Positions 24,961-35,726 are shown, counted from the stretch's first letter. The stretch: DNA of 42,012 nucleotides from Deltaproteobacteria bacterium (GCA_019308745.1 JAFDHO010000014.1:1-42012), one strand, 5' to 3'. Numbers and translations are program-made. Notes: generated by a model from the sequence alone, not told the origin.

Positions 24961-26934
24961 ATGTTCGAGATTAAGAAAGGGTTTGATATCCTGGCCGAGG
25001 TCGGAGGCATCAAGACGATCCAGGAAGCAAGGCCTGTCTTTGAGAAATCAATGGACAAGGAGAACCTTGAGAAGCTGTACAGGATCAACAATGATGAGGC
25101 GCTGCTGAAGATAGCCAATTCCATAACTATGTGTCGACCCGAGTCCGTGTTTGTCGTCACCGGGACCAAGGAAGATGTCCGCCGGGTAAGGGAGCTGAGT
25201 CTCGAAAGAGGGGAGGAGGCCCCGCTCGCAATGAAGGACCATACCATTCATTTTGATCTTCCCAAGGAACAGGCCCGGATCATTGACAGAACCTTTTATA
25301 TCATCAACGAGGATGAAGAAGTCAGCCTGTTGGCAAAAAAGATCTTTAGAAAGGAGGCCCATGAATATGTCAGGCAGTACATGAGCGGCATTATGGAGGG
25401 GATGATCATGTTCGTGGGTTTTTACTCGAGGGGTCCCGTCGGTGCAAAGGCCTCTATTCCGGCCCTGGAAATAACGAGCTCTGCCTATGTTACCCACAGT
25501 GCCAACCTGCTCTACCGGGGTGTCTACGAGCACTTCGATGAAGAGGCAGAAAGGGCCGGCATCTTTTTCACCAATGTGCATAGCCAGGGCCGCAACAGGC
25601 GCGAGGACCTCCCCAATGCCCGGGTCTTCATGGACAGGAGCTGGCTGACCACCTTTTCCATGTTTTGTACCTACGCGGGGAACACCCTGCTCTTGAAGAA
25701 GGGCAACCACAGGTTCGCCGTGGACCTGGCCACCTACTACAGGTTGGAAGACGAACTCTCGGAGCACATGTTTATCACGGGCCTGCGGGGTCCCGGCGAC
25801 CGGATTACCTTTTTTGCCGGGGCGGCTCCTTCGGGTTGCGGAAAGACGACTACGGCCATGGTCGGGACCGATTTCATCGGAGACGACCTCGCCCAGCTCT
25901 GGATAGCAGATGACGGAACCCTGCGGGCGGTCAATCCTGAAAAGGGCATATTCGGCATTGTCCAGGATGTGAACCGCGAAAGCGACCCCTACCTCATGAA
26001 GGCCCTCAGGGAGGAGGGAACAGAGGTGATCTGGTCCAACGTCCTCATCGATGAGAACGGGGTCCCCTACTGGGTGGGGAACGGTGAAGAGCCGCCCAAG
26101 AAAGGCGTTAACTTCCAGGGTGAGTGGTGGGAAGGCAAGAAGGATGAGAATGGGAAGGAGATTCCCATGTCCCATCCCAACTCTCGTTGTACCTTAGAGA
26201 ACGCGGCCATTGAAAATTACAATGAGCCTATTGCCGAGGATCCCGGGGGCGTTCCCGTCAAGGTCATCACCTATTCCGGTCGGGACAGTGATACGATGCC
26301 TCCGGTCTGGGTGGCAAAGACACCGGACGAAGGGGTGGTGCTTGGTGCCTCAATCCTGTCTGCCGCCACGGCCACCGAGTTGGGGGCCAAGGGGGTCCGT
26401 CGCCAGCCATGGGCCAACGAACCCTTCATCCCCGGGCCCCTGCCCGACTATATGAAGGCGCAGTTCATCTTCTTCAACTCAAAAAAGTTCACACAAGGGA
26501 ATCGTCCCATCATCGCCGGTCTCAATTACTTCCTCACACACCGTGCACGGGGTGGGCAGGGTGATAAGCTCCTCGGCGAAAAAAGGGACGTGAGGGTATG
26601 GCTCGGCTGGCTGGAAAGGCGAGCACACGGGGACGTCGGGGCCATAGAGACACCCATAGGCTACATACCCAAGTATGAAGACCTGAAATCACTCTTTGAG
26701 TCCGATATAAACAAGGATTACCCCGAGGACCTGTACAACAAACAGTTTTCCCTGTACATAGACAACATTATTGTGCGGATTGACCTCCAGGAGGAGGCCT
26801 ACGGCAAGGAGAAAAACCTTCCCAAGAGGTTATTCGAGGTCTATGAAGAACAGCGCAAGAGACTGCTTGCACTGAAGGACAAGTACGGCCCCATCGTGAC
26901 CCCGGATCAACTCAAGGGTGAGTCAGGCCCTTGA
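24961..26934 (+). CDS. pckG: Phosphoenolpyruvate carboxykinase (GTP-type)
   Basis: 657 residues from ATG 24961, after an AAGGAGGAAGG purine tract. It has the GTP-PEPCK series: YSRGPVGAKASIPALEITSSAYV (PEP-binding region), AAPSGCGKTTTAMVG as the P-loop at about residue 290 with the reactive cysteine, FIGDDLAQLWI for the metal site, and VNPEKGIFGIV. It interconverts oxaloacetate and PEP with GTP/GDP. It is slightly longer than the usual 600-620 residues, and the P-loop AAPSGCGKT differs from the common FPSACGKT, so it belongs to a divergent clade. It is divergent from the dikinase-like and GAPDH genes. Confidence 0.88.
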   Translation: MFEIKKGFDILAEVGGIKTIQEARPVFEKSMDKENLEKLYRINNDEALLKIANSITMCRPESVFVVTGTKEDVRRVRELSLERGEEAPLAMKDHTIHFDLPKEQARIIDRTFYIINEDEEVSLLAKKIFRKEAHEYVRQYMSGIMEGMIMFVGFYSRGPVGAKASIPALEITSSAYVTHSANLLYRGVYEHFDEEAERAGIFFTNVHSQGRNRREDLPNARVFMDRSWLTTFSMFCTYAGNTLLLKKGNHRFAVDLATYYRLEDELSEHMFITGLRGPGDRITFFAGAAPSGCGKTTTAMVGTDFIGDDLAQLWIADDGTLRAVNPEKGIFGIVQDVNRESDPYLMKALREEGTEVIWSNVLIDENGVPYWVGNGEEPPKKGVNFQGEWWEGKKDENGKEIPMSHPNSRCTLENAAIENYNEPIAEDPGGVPVKVITYSGRDSDTMPPVWVAKTPDEGVVLGASILSAATATELGAKGVRRQPWANEPFIPGPLPDYMKAQFIFFNSKKFTQGNRPIIAGLNYFLTHRARGGQGDKLLGEKRDVRVWLGWLERRAHGDVGAIETPIGYIPKYEDLKSLFESDINKDYPEDLYNKQFSLYIDNIIVRIDLQEEAYGKEKNLPKRLFEVYEEQRKRLLALKDKYGPIVTPDQLKGESGP

Positions 26935-27111
26935 TCTTGATTTGGTAACGGTGGAGAGACTGATCTTTCCAATTGAGAGCGGCGCGCAAGCCAGGAGGAT
27001 GGAAAGGATCAGGATCTCGACGAAGGCATAGGGACGCCTTCTGAGTCCTAAGCCGACAAGCCGATCATTCCTCCGGCGTTTGAAAGGGATGGCAACGCAA
27101 AAGGTTATGGA

Positions 27112-27354
27112 TTATGGGGCCCTGGTCCCTGTGTCCGGACGCTCCTGATAGAGGACCATCATGGGTAGGGGTATCCTGAGTTTGATAGCCCCTTCAGGGC
27201 AGACGAATACGCAGGCATTGCAATGCCAGCATTCATCCGGGTAGGTAACCCGTGCCTCCTCGCCCCTTGCCGAACCGAAATAGACATCGCACTGGCACGC
27301 CTCGGCACATTCAAGACAACCCGTACACAATTCCTTATCTACCACAGGGGGCAT
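27112..27354 (-). CDS. Small dicluster 4Fe-4S ferredoxin (electron partner of the flavoprotein)
   Basis: 80 residues with two 4Fe-4S cysteine sets: CTGCLECAEAC near residue 9 and CWHCNACVFVCP near residue 42. The tail LRIPLPMMVLYQ is typical of the AprB-like ferredoxins that accompany AprA/fumarate-reductase-type flavoproteins. The ATG at 27354 has an AGGAG site. It follows the flavoprotein gene by 16 bases on the same strand. It probably carries electrons to or from the FAD subunit. The partner reaction is unknown. It is not the dissimilatory sulfate-pathway AprB itself, which is longer. Confidence 0.9.
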   Translation of the reverse strand: MPPVVDKELCTGCLECAEACQCDVYFGSARGEEARVTYPDECWHCNACVFVCPEGAIKLRIPLPMMVLYQERPDTGTRAP

Positions 27355-27370
27355 TGCTGTCTCCTCCTAC

Positions 27371-29035
27371 TTACCTTTTTATTGGTCTCCATTCCATTGC
27401 CGGTCCGCCGTCCTCTTTTCTCAGGACCAGCAACTTGGACAGTTGGGGGTTTGTGAAAGGATAGTCGGGCCGAATATGTTTCCCCCTGGTCTCCCTCCTC
27501 TCCTTTGCGGCAATGAAGATGAGCTCTCCGACCTCAAGCAGGTTGAAGACCTCCAGGCAGCGGCACAACTCATGGGCGTTGGCAGCAAGAAGGCTTTCAC
27601 GGGCCTTTCTTTTCAGCCTCCTGAGAGCTAACAGCCCCGCGTCAAGCAAGGTCTCTGAACGTACCTCGCCGGTGAAGTCATACATGATTTGTTGAAGGGC
27701 GATATTGGCCTCTTTCCAGCTTGCGCCTACTTCCCGGTTTCGGATATGTTCCATTTCGGCTACTGCCTCTTCCAACCGGTCCTTTGCATGGTCGATGGCA
27801 GGTAGTGCCATTCCCTTGGCCTGTTTGGCCGCATTTTCTCCTGCAATCCAGCCAAAGACCGCGGCACCGGAAATGCCGCCAAAGAACTCGTCCCCGGCCG
27901 CGTAAAGCCCTTTCATGGAGGTGGCGCCTTCCTCGTCGTAATAGACACCCCCCCTCGGAAACAATTCGTAATGATAGGTCCTGAATTCCACAGGCCTTTC
28001 CCTGGGATCGATCCCCTCTTCCTTGAGGTGGTTGAGGAGACCGGCATTCCCCTCGTTGTACAACCAGTGGTACATATATTCCAGACCCTCGTCGGACAGC
28101 CCTTTGCAGTCCATGTATACGGGGCCGCGGCCCGTTTTCTTGTAGTCCATGAAGATGTCCTGGTAGATGTCGACGACCGGATCCCCGTACCTGTTGTCCG
28201 GCTCCGTGACAAAGGGGCCAACAGGTTTTCCCTGGGGATCACGGAGGACCCCTGCCCAGGTCCCCTTGCCTGCCCTGGCAAAGTATACGGGCCCGCAGCG
28301 AAGGATGGGTATTTCAATATTGACCAGCTCGGCCCCTGCCCGGTAGGCCATGGCCCTGCCATCCCCCACACAGGTCGGGGAGAGCCTGGTGTTGAAGAGC
28401 CAGGCAGGGGTGGTCGAAGCCGGGTAGAGCCTGATGGCAGAGCCGGTCCCGAGGATAACGGTCTTGGCCTTGAAGAACACCACTTCGTCGTGCCACGTGT
28501 TGATGCCGATTGCGCCGGTCACACCGTTTCCATCTGTGATCAGGTCAAAGCACATGACCCGGTTCATGATCTCGGCCCCCCTTTTCAGGGTCTGCTCTGT
28601 CAGGATCTTCTTCTGATCCTTCCCTGCATAATGGATGTGGTAAATGGGATTACCAGGCAGGGCATGTCCGGACAGCTCGTACTTTCCATTGTATTTCATG
28701 GGGATGCCCCAGTCGTCCCAGAGCTTGACGATCTCCTCTGATCGCAGCAGCCATGTGTGGATAAAGGAGCGGTGTCTCAGGCCACCTTGCTGCCCGAGCT
28801 GAAACTCGTTGACAATGGGTTCTATGTCCTTGCCATGGACCTCGGGCAGGTAGCAGAGAAAGTGGTCGTTGCCCGTAGCTCCTGAGCCGCTGAACATGGT
28901 GTTTGCCTTTTCTGCTACAACGGTCTTGGCGCCCATCTCAGCCGCTCGGATCGCCGCCATGAGCCCGGCGATCCCTCCGCCGATACAGAGGACATCGGCC
29001 TCGACGAACCTCCTCTTCATCCTAATGCTTCCCAT
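27371..29035 (-). CDS. FAD-dependent AprA/fumarate-reductase-like flavoprotein
   Basis: 554 residues. The FAD-binding Rossmann motif is CIGGGIAGLMAAIRAAEMGA near residue 16, GSGATGNDH follows, and GLYAAGDEFFGGISGAAVFGWIAG is the second dinucleotide-fold box. The C-terminal RRETRGKHIRPDYPFTNP is the helical domain common to SdhA/FrdA/AprA. The start at 29035 has AGGAG eight bases upstream. With the adjacent ferredoxin it forms a two-gene soluble module; no membrane subunit is encoded nearby. The substrate of this clade is unknown: it could reduce or oxidise an unsaturated acid or act in sulfur metabolism. It is separate from the S1-domain gene upstream, with a terminator candidate between them. 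Confidence 0.87.
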   Translation of the reverse strand: MGSIRMKRRFVEADVLCIGGGIAGLMAAIRAAEMGAKTVVAEKANTMFSGSGATGNDHFLCYLPEVHGKDIEPIVNEFQLGQQGGLRHRSFIHTWLLRSEEIVKLWDDWGIPMKYNGKYELSGHALPGNPIYHIHYAGKDQKKILTEQTLKRGAEIMNRVMCFDLITDGNGVTGAIGINTWHDEVVFFKAKTVILGTGSAIRLYPASTTPAWLFNTRLSPTCVGDGRAMAYRAGAELVNIEIPILRCGPVYFARAGKGTWAGVLRDPQGKPVGPFVTEPDNRYGDPVVDIYQDIFMDYKKTGRGPVYMDCKGLSDEGLEYMYHWLYNEGNAGLLNHLKEEGIDPRERPVEFRTYHYELFPRGGVYYDEEGATSMKGLYAAGDEFFGGISGAAVFGWIAGENAAKQAKGMALPAIDHAKDRLEEAVAEMEHIRNREVGASWKEANIALQQIMYDFTGEVRSETLLDAGLLALRRLKRKARESLLAANAHELCRCLEVFNLLEVGELIFIAAKERRETRGKHIRPDYPFTNPQLSKLLVLRKEDGGPAMEWRPIKR

Positions 29036-29118
29036 TGTTTCTTCTCCTGATCAAGAATAGAGTAAAAGAGTTTCCTTCACCCGGCGAATTGACAAGCAGA
29101 AAGGGTTGAGAGGCTGGA

Positions 29119-29151
29119 AAAAGGCCTCGGGGACCCTGCTAGGGGGCCTTA
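29119..29151 (-). terminator. Probable terminator of the S1-domain gene
   Basis: On the minus strand AAGGCC, an inner CCCT/AGGG pairing, and GGCCTT are followed by T residues. It begins at the stop codon of the S1-domain gene and lies before the flavoprotein start at 29035. Coordinates may be off by a base or so. Confidence 0.45.
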
Positions 29152-30588
29152 CCCGTTCTTGGCCTTCAGCGCCTGTTGGAGTTTCTCCCCGAGGGAACCC
29201 ATGGATTTCCTTGAACCCGCCGCGTATTTGTGCCATTCATCCTCGCTTCCCGTGTCCGCCGGCGCCAGGGTCATCTTCCTTTCCTCCTGGTTGATATCTT
29301 CCACCACCACTACGATAGGATCGCCCGGGCCCAGTTTCTCAATTTGTGAGGATTTTGGCACGCCTTTTATCCTGGACATGGGCACAAGGCCGGTAATCCC
29401 GGGCTCGAGGGCCACGAAGAAGCCGAACTTCTCCTTGCCCTCCACGACCCCCTGGACAGTCTGCCCCACGGAATACCTCTGGCCTACATCCACCCAGGGA
29501 TCCCCCTCCGCGTCCTTGATGCTCAGGGAGATCCTTCGGCCTTCGAGATCTATTTCCTTTACCATCACCGGGACGGTATCACCCTGAGAGACCACATCCT
29601 CGGGCTTCAGGACCCTTCTTCCGTAACTCATCTCGCTGATATGGACCAATCCCTCCACCCCGGGAGCGATCTCTACAAAGACCCCGAACCTGACGCATCG
29701 GGTGACCCTGCCCATAACCTTTTCCCCGACATGAAATGTATCCGCCACTTGATCCCACGGGTCACCGGTCACCTGTTTCATGGACAGGGAGATCTTCTTC
29801 TCTCCGGGTCTTTTCCCCTCAGCCATGCCTATGATCTTCACGGTGACGAGATCTCCGGTCTTCAGGATCTCATCCGGCCTTTCTATCCTCGACCAGCTTA
29901 TTTCCGAGAGGTGCACCATGCCCTCGACACCCGGCATCAATTCAATGAAGGCGCCATAGGGCATAAGCTTTGTGACGCGCCCCTGGAGCTCCGTGTCGAT
30001 ATCAAGCTCGTTAATGAATGCCTTCTTCTTGCCTTCAAGTTCCCTCTCGAGAAGCACTCTCCTTGAAAGGACGATGTTCTTGCCCCTGTCCTCGAACTGG
30101 GTGATGAGGAAGGGAAAGGACTCACCCAGGAAGGGGTCAGGGTCCTCCACATACTTGAGGTCCATCTGGCTGATAGGGCAAAAGGCCCTTCTCCCCATAA
30201 CTTCCACGTTGAACCCGCCCTTGCACTTCGCCTTGACCTTCCCTTCGACAGGTATTTCCTTTCGAAAGGCCTCTCCCACTATCCTGATGTTTCCTGTCCC
30301 GGACAAAGTCCTGGACAGCCGTATTTCGTTTCCGTCAAAGGAAGTGACATAGAGCTCCAGCATGTCCCCTTCCTTGAAGGGAAACTCCTTGTTTTCGTCA
30401 AGGAGTTGTTCCCTGTCGACGATGCCGTCGATCTTGGTGCCCGTATCCACGAAGACGTACTCGTTGCCTATGGATATGATCTTTCCCTTGAGTTTGTCCC
30501 CGAGTTGAAGATCCTCGTTCATTCGGTCGCTGTAAGCTTCGAGGAGATCACCGAAGTTCTCCTCCCTTTGGTCTTTTTCTTCTGGCAT
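29149..30588 (-). CDS. S1-domain RNA-binding protein (RpsA-like, four S1 repeats)
   Basis: 479 residues. About four S1 OB-fold repeats start near residues 30, 115, 200 and 285, and a fifth, weaker repeat starts near 370. Recognisable cores are [24 protein letters not shown]-type [40 protein letters not shown] and [14 protein letters not shown]. The protein is shorter than ribosomal protein S1 (six repeats, ~557 residues), so it may be a paralogue with an RNA-binding or anti-termination role. It starts at ATG 30588 and ends in a basic helical tail. The 260-base gap upstream (30589-30848) shows no clear gene. Confidence 0.86.
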   Translation of the reverse strand: MPEEKDQREENFGDLLEAYSDRMNEDLQLGDKLKGKIISIGNEYVFVDTGTKIDGIVDREQLLDENKEFPFKEGDMLELYVTSFDGNEIRLSRTLSGTGNIRIVGEAFRKEIPVEGKVKAKCKGGFNVEVMGRRAFCPISQMDLKYVEDPDPFLGESFPFLITQFEDRGKNIVLSRRVLLERELEGKKKAFINELDIDTELQGRVTKLMPYGAFIELMPGVEGMVHLSEISWSRIERPDEILKTGDLVTVKIIGMAEGKRPGEKKISLSMKQVTGDPWDQVADTFHVGEKVMGRVTRCVRFGVFVEIAPGVEGLVHISEMSYGRRVLKPEDVVSQGDTVPVMVKEIDLEGRRISLSIKDAEGDPWVDVGQRYSVGQTVQGVVEGKEKFGFFVALEPGITGLVPMSRIKGVPKSSQIEKLGPGDPIVVVVEDINQEERKMTLAPADTGSEDEWHKYAAGSRKSMGSLGEKLQQALKAKNG

Positions 30589-30848
30589 GTAAGTCTTCTC
30601 CGAGAAATGTGTGTGGCACCTACCCTAATACAAAGAAGGGATTATTGCAACAAAATGGGAGAGAAATCTGCGGGAAAAATGCAGCACCAACCGTGTCCGA
30701 GAGCGGTATTTAAGTCGCGGAAATTCGACCGGAGGAATATCCCTCAAGGGCTTCGGCGGCATGAATTTGGAGCGGAGGGCCAAAAAGGAGAGGCAGGCTC
30801 TTTAGCCGGCGAATCGATCAGTTGTTTCGATCCTTCGACCCTTGGCCT

Positions 30849-31454
30849 TTAGTCGTCTTCTTCATAGAGATCAGGGTAGTATTTCTTGAAACATTCGGGA
30901 CACAGGGCGTGGCTTATCCGGACGTCAGTATGATGCTGGAGATAGGCCTCCAGTTGTTGCCATGCCTCTTCGTCGGTACGGATCTTGTGACAGTGCATGC
31001 AGATGGGCAGGATACCCTGAAGGGTCTTGATGTGTGACAGTGCGTCCTGGAGTTGCTGGATCTTCGCCTTCAGGTCCATCTGGAGCTTGATAATCCTTGC
31101 CCCGGCCTTGATCCGGGCTTTGAGCTCTTCGTGGTCAAAGGGCTTGGTAATGTAGTCATCAGCGCCTGCGTTCAGGCCAGAGACAATGTCCTCCTTCTTG
31201 TCCTTGACCGTCAGCATTATGACATAGCTCGTGTTTTTTTCAGGGGACGTTTTCAGCCTCTTGCAAATTTCAACTCCGTCGATCCCTGGCATAAGCCAAT
31301 CAAGAAGGACAAGTTGGGGCTTTTCCTGGGCACGCAATATTCGCCACGCGTCATCGCCGTCCTGGGTTGTTTGCACCTCGTATCCCCATTTGGCCAGCAT
31401 GGATTCCAGCATGCCCCGGGTCGTGGCATCGTCTTCGGCTATCAACACTTTCAT
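30849..31454 (-). CDS. Response regulator with C-terminal Cys-rich domain
   Basis: 201 residues. The receiver domain covers residues 1-120, with acidic pocket EDD (7-9), phospho-acceptor D52 in LLDWLMP and the lysine in YITKPF. A coiled-coil linker (about 120-145) is followed by a short C-terminal piece with CMHCHKIRT and LCPECFKKYY, a putative metal-binding tail that I have seen on many deltaproteobacterial receivers. There is no DNA-binding output. It lies 46 bases after the hybrid kinase and is most likely its last relay member, receiving phosphate from the Hpt domain. Confidence 0.88.
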   Translation of the reverse strand: MKVLIAEDDATTRGMLESMLAKWGYEVQTTQDGDDAWRILRAQEKPQLVLLDWLMPGIDGVEICKRLKTSPEKNTSYVIMLTVKDKKEDIVSGLNAGADDYITKPFDHEELKARIKAGARIIKLQMDLKAKIQQLQDALSHIKTLQGILPICMHCHKIRTDEEAWQQLEAYLQHHTDVRISHALCPECFKKYYPDLYEEDD

Positions 31455-31500
31455 GGCACTCCTCTCTTACCTGGTTGATTCCTGGCTCAGTAAAGCAGGT

Positions 31501-34500
31501 CTAACCCGACAGCAGGACGGATTTCAGCCTATCAAACTCCTCCTTCAGTTCCCGCAACTTTCTCCTGCATGCCCTCAGATCCCCCTGTGCGCAAGCCCCC
31601 TCCATCTCTGTTGCAACATCCCTTATCCTTTCTGCGCCCACGTTGCCTGAAGCCCCCTTTATGGTATGGATCTGGCGCTGAATTTCATCCGCCTCGTTTC
31701 TGTCCAGCGCCCTCTCGAGTTTGTCCAGGCGCACTGGAAAATCCCTCGTAAAGATGTCCAGGATTTCCCCGGACAGGTCCCTGTTTCCGCCGAGTCTATC
31801 CACCAGGCCTTTCCTGTCCAGGACCCTCTCATTTCTGGGGAAGTGATCGAGCATAGTGGGCCTGGATTTCGATCCGAGAGGGATTTGCCTTTGTATGGTC
31901 TTGAGGAGTTCTTGAGGTCTTATGGGTTTGGAAACGTAATCGTCCATCCCCGCCTCCAGGCACCTCTCCCGGTCCCCTTTCATGGCGTGTGCCGTCATGG
32001 CTACGATCGGGATGTCGTGATTCAACACCTTGGAGTTTGGATCCCGGATGATCCTGGTCGCCTCGAAGCCGTCCATTTCCGGCATCTGGACGTCCATGAG
32101 GACCAGGTCATAAGGCTTCCTTTCCAGTGCTGCCACGGCTTCTTTGCCGTTCATAACGGCATCGGCAGGGTAGCCCAGCTTTTCCAGGACCCGGAGGGCG
32201 ACCTTTTGGTTCACGAGGTTGTCTTCAGCCAGGAGGATCTTGGCCTTTCCTTTCCTTTGCTCCCGCAGGCTATGGGCTGTTACTATGGGCTTTGGTCCCT
32301 TTCCGACAGGGGCCTGGCCCTTGGAGAGGACCGTGACCAGGGCGTCGTACAAGTGGGAGTTTTTTACTGGCTTGGTGAGGTAGGCGGAAAACCCGGTCTG
32401 TTGAAGTCGGGCTGAATCCCCCCGTTGCCCCATGGATGTCAGCATGATCAGGATGGTGTCCTTCAATGCGGGGTCCTCCTTTATGGCCCTGCCCAGGGCC
32501 TCACCATCCATCTCCGGCATCTGCATGTCGAGTATGGCGATTTCAAAGGGATCCCTCTCGGCCAGAGCCTGTCTGAGCATCTCGAGGGCCTCCTTTCCTC
32601 CCGCGGCCTCGTCACAACGACAACCCCAGGATCGAAGCTGCTCTCTCAGGACGGTCCTGTTCGTGGCATTGTCGTCCACCACCAGCACCCGCTTTCCCCT
32701 GATATCCCCGGGAAGCAAAGGCTCCGGGCCAATCCCCTCCCTTTGCTTGTCGAAGACGGCCGTGAACCAGAAGGTAGATCCTTGGCCCTCTTGTGTTTCT
32801 ACTCCTATCTGCCCTCCCATTGCCTCTGCAAGCTGCTTGGAAATCGCCAGACCCAATCCGGTTCCTCCGTACTTGCGCGTGGTTGATGCATCCACCTGGG
32901 AAAAGGTTTGAAAGAGACGGTCCATACGGTCCTTCGGAATCCCGATTCCCGTATCGGATACACTGAAGCGCAGGGTAGCCTTCCGATCGGTCTCATCCTG
33001 GAGGCTTACCCGGATCACGACCTCGCCTTCGTGGGTAAACTTGATGGCGTTAGTGGCAAGGTTTAGGAGGATCTGACGGAGACGGGCGGGATCACCACGG
33101 AGGAGAGAGGGGACGTCGTGACAAACCGTGCAAACGAACTCCAGGCCCTTTTCGTGGGCCCGCAGGGCCAACATGTCCATCAGCCCTTCCGCCACCTGCC
33201 TGAGATCGAAATCAATGATTTCAAAATCCAGTTTCCCTGCCTCAATCTTTGAATAGTCCAGGATGTCGTTTATGACTCCCAGGAGTGAGTCTGCGGACTG
33301 GCTGGCAGCCTCGGCGTACTCCCTTTGCTCCTTGTCGAGGTCGGTATCGAGAAGCAGCCCCAGCATCCCGATTACGCCGTTCAAGGGTGTACGGATTTCA
33401 TGGCTCATGTTGGCCAGGAATTCACTCTTGGCACGACTCGCTTCCTCGGCCCTGTGCTGAGCTTCCACAAGAGGGGTAACGTCGACGACGTTGAGCAGGA
33501 CTCCGTCATAGCGGTTTTCCCTGTATATGGGCTGGGCCCTAAGGGCAACCTCGGCCCCTCCCATGGGTCTCTGGATGAGGATGGGTTCCGTGTTGGGGTG
33601 CTCCTTGAAATGGCGCAGACGAGCGCTGAGCCTATCGAGGATCTTGCCTGAGTGGAAGTCTTCAATCCTCTTGCCCAGTATCTCCTCCCTCTCTTTTCCT
33701 ACAAACTTGCAAAAGTACTTGTTTACTTCAACGATCCTGTTTTCTGCGTCGGCAAAGACGACTCCTTCCTCCATGCCGGATATCATGGAGAAGAGCTTTG
33801 CGTGTTCTCTCTTGAAGGCCTCCTCTGCGAGCCGATGTTCACTGATATCGAAGATGACTCCATTGACATATTGCACCCTGCCTTCCTCGTCGCAGACCAT
33901 CTGCCCCCTGTCCTGGACCCACCTGATGTCACCGCTCTTGGTGCGTATCCTGTACTCCCTCGTAAAAGACTTGTTGGTCTTCAGGGCTTTGATGAACTCT
34001 TTGTTTGCGGAATCAATGTCTTCTTCCAGGATTACATCAGTCCACTTCATCTTGCCCGAGTAGAACTCCGTTGCCTTGTAACCTGAGAGGTCTTCTATCT
34101 TCCTGTCCAGGTATTCAACCGTCCAATTGAGGTGACCTATGTAGACTACACTCGGAAAGTTGTCCACGAGAAACCGGTACTTCTCTTCGCTCTTTCGCAG
34201 CGCCTCTGCTGCCCTGCTCCGTTCCTCGAGGAGCCTTTCGAGTTCCTTGTTTTTCTCTTGGATCTCCTCAATCAGCTCTTCCCGGCTCTTGGTGGCAAGC
34301 CCCGCCTTCAAGGAGTTCACAAGGGCCTTGTTAGGGGAGAACTTGGGGTCTGGCAGGAGCCTGAAGGCTTCAATTTCCCGCGCCCTGGTCCCAGCCTTCT
34401 TGATCTTCACCTGGTCGAAGAAGGCCCCTTTATCGGGTAGGCGCAACTCCTTTGATGGGCATTGTAGGGTAAAGATCAAGCCATAGGAGCCTTCTCTCTT

Positions 34501-34692
34501 GCCTAGAGCCACTGATATCTTCAAAGGGGTGCTATTTTCACGAGCAATCCGGCTGATCTCCGAAATGATGGTGGCGAGTTTCGTTGCCCCAAACGTGTCG
34601 AAGCCCAGCTTTCCGGAGAGTGATAGGACCTTTTTTCTGATTGTGACCAGAGAGCCGGAGTCGTTAACAGTGAATGTGCCAAGCCGGATCAT
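31501..34692 (-). CDS. Hybrid histidine kinase with RsbT-like N-terminus, PAS, HK, REC, REC and Hpt
   Basis: 1063 residues without transmembrane helices. Residues 1-80 resemble an RsbT-type ATPase: [18 protein letters not shown]...[15 protein letters not shown] aligns with the RsbT N-box area, but the N-box asparagine is replaced (SEISRIA against SELATNI). After a coiled coil (~135-170) come PAS domains (~172-285 and ~300-405). HisKA has H431 in [10 protein letters not shown] and the ATPase has [16 protein letters not shown] and GGTGLGL. REC1 has D722, REC2 has D867, and Hpt has H1009 in [13 protein letters not shown]. It is a cytosolic phosphorelay kinase. Its start overlaps the phosphatase stop by four bases (ATGA), tying it to the stressosome operon. 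Confidence 0.9.
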   Translation of the reverse strand: MIRLGTFTVNDSGSLVTIRKKVLSLSGKLGFDTFGATKLATIISEISRIARENSTPLKISVALGKREGSYGLIFTLQCPSKELRLPDKGAFFDQVKIKKAGTRAREIEAFRLLPDPKFSPNKALVNSLKAGLATKSREELIEEIQEKNKELERLLEERSRAAEALRKSEEKYRFLVDNFPSVVYIGHLNWTVEYLDRKIEDLSGYKATEFYSGKMKWTDVILEEDIDSANKEFIKALKTNKSFTREYRIRTKSGDIRWVQDRGQMVCDEEGRVQYVNGVIFDISEHRLAEEAFKREHAKLFSMISGMEEGVVFADAENRIVEVNKYFCKFVGKEREEILGKRIEDFHSGKILDRLSARLRHFKEHPNTEPILIQRPMGGAEVALRAQPIYRENRYDGVLLNVVDVTPLVEAQHRAEEASRAKSEFLANMSHEIRTPLNGVIGMLGLLLDTDLDKEQREYAEAASQSADSLLGVINDILDYSKIEAGKLDFEIIDFDLRQVAEGLMDMLALRAHEKGLEFVCTVCHDVPSLLRGDPARLRQILLNLATNAIKFTHEGEVVIRVSLQDETDRKATLRFSVSDTGIGIPKDRMDRLFQTFSQVDASTTRKYGGTGLGLAISKQLAEAMGGQIGVETQEGQGSTFWFTAVFDKQREGIGPEPLLPGDIRGKRVLVVDDNATNRTVLREQLRSWGCRCDEAAGGKEALEMLRQALAERDPFEIAILDMQMPEMDGEALGRAIKEDPALKDTILIMLTSMGQRGDSARLQQTGFSAYLTKPVKNSHLYDALVTVLSKGQAPVGKGPKPIVTAHSLREQRKGKAKILLAEDNLVNQKVALRVLEKLGYPADAVMNGKEAVAALERKPYDLVLMDVQMPEMDGFEATRIIRDPNSKVLNHDIPIVAMTAHAMKGDRERCLEAGMDDYVSKPIRPQELLKTIQRQIPLGSKSRPTMLDHFPRNERVLDRKGLVDRLGGNRDLSGEILDIFTRDFPVRLDKLERALDRNEADEIQRQIHTIKGASGNVGAERIRDVATEMEGACAQGDLRACRRKLRELKEEFDRLKSVLLSG

Positions 34693-35282
34693 CCTTTATA
34701 CCTCAATGCAAAACAGAGGGCATCGTCTTGTTCCCGCCCGAAGCGTTCAATAACACCTTCTGCAACGCTCCTAGGGTCACCCCCCATGAGTTCCGGGTAG
34801 TCCTCCAGGCCAAAATGCTCCCGGATTCCATCCGTGTGGACCAGCAGAAGGTCCCCCTTGCCAAGATTCGCCTTTTCTTTTGCAAGGCTCCTCGTCTGGT
34901 AGCCCAATATTCCGGGGATTGGGACGAATCTCTTCGCCCTTGAACCAAAGACTCTCATCGTGATGTTTCCCACGCAGATGTAGTCCAGAGAACCCGACGC
35001 CAGCTCAATTCTGCACAAGGCCCCAACGGCCCCCCTCGTGCCCCGAAGGCGATTGTGGAGTTCCCGGGTGATCCTCACCAGGTCATGCTTGTCTCGATGG
35101 AATCTCTCCCTGAGAAACCCTATGCAAAGGGAGGCCACTTCATGGGCCTCCTTCCCGTGCCCCAGGACGTCCACTACGCCAACCAATATGTCTTTTCCCG
35201 ATTCTTTGGCAAATCCGGCGTCTCCACTATAGGGACCCATTCCCAGGGGTCTTGAGGCCAGAAAGTAATCGGCTTTGGCCAT
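34689..35282 (-). CDS. PP2C-type phosphatase of the stressosome (RsbX-like)
   Basis: 197 residues of PP2C/SpoIIE fold. Metal-site aspartates appear in YSGDAGF, VVDVLGHGKEA and HTDGI, and the C-terminal QDDALCF completes the site. The length (~200) and lack of a sensory domain match RsbX, which removes phosphate from RsbR and RsbS to reset the stressosome. It sits between RsbT (seven bases upstream) and the hybrid kinase (four-base overlap). No RsbU-type phosphatase is visible. Confidence 0.85.
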   Translation of the reverse strand: MAKADYFLASRPLGMGPYSGDAGFAKESGKDILVGVVDVLGHGKEAHEVASLCIGFLRERFHRDKHDLVRITRELHNRLRGTRGAVGALCRIELASGSLDYICVGNITMRVFGSRAKRFVPIPGILGYQTRSLAKEKANLGKGDLLLVHTDGIREHFGLEDYPELMGGDPRSVAEGVIERFGREQDDALCFALRYKG

Positions 35283-35288
35283 GGCCTA

Positions 35289-35726
35289 CTAACACCATTT
35301 CCTTATTATAACACTGGTACCCCTTCCAGCACCGGACTCTATGACAAATTCGTCCGCCAACCTCCTCGCGCCGGGGAGACCGAGCCCCAGGCTCTTAGAG
35401 GTGCTGAAGTGGTCCTTGAGAGCGGCTTCTACGTCGGATATGCCGGGACCACCATCCTGGGCCACGACCTCGATTCCCTTCCTGCTGTTCTCCTCGACTA
35501 TTTTGATGGTAACAGCCCCATCTCCAGCATAGCGCAAGATGTTGGTAGCCAGTTCAGAGACCGCTGTCGCTACCATGTACCGTTTCGTCTTGCTCAGCCC
35601 TGCTTTCTCCGCCATCCGGAGGACTTGGGTTGTGCAATCGAGAACATTTTCTTCCGTGCCTATCATAACGAGGGCCTCTGCTAGCGTCTTGATTTCATCC
35701 CCTCTAGTGCCTTTACTCTGTTTCAT
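35289..35726 (-). CDS. rsbT: RsbT-like serine/threonine kinase of the stressosome
   Basis: 145 residues from ATG 35726, which overlaps RsbS by 14 bases; a GGAAGG site precedes it. An alternative start at 35819 would overlap RsbS by 107 bases and is rejected. The HATPase fold shows the N-box VSELATNILRYAG (N62), the G1 box DGGPGIS (D91) and GLGLPGARRLADEF. RsbT phosphorylates RsbR and RsbS and, once freed from the stressosome, activates a downstream partner. All ATP-binding boxes are present. Confidence 0.9.
   Translation of the reverse strand: MKQSKGTRGDEIKTLAEALVMIGTEENVLDCTTQVLRMAEKAGLSKTKRYMVATAVSELATNILRYAGDGAVTIKIVEENSRKGIEVVAQDGGPGISDVEAALKDHFSTSKSLGLGLPGARRLADEFVIESGAGRGTSVIIRKWC

Noticed and set aside
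25048..26175. 375-residue open frame antisense to pckG
   Set aside because: It mirrors the codon pattern of pckG, has no motif and no ribosome site, and lies wholly within a strongly supported gene.
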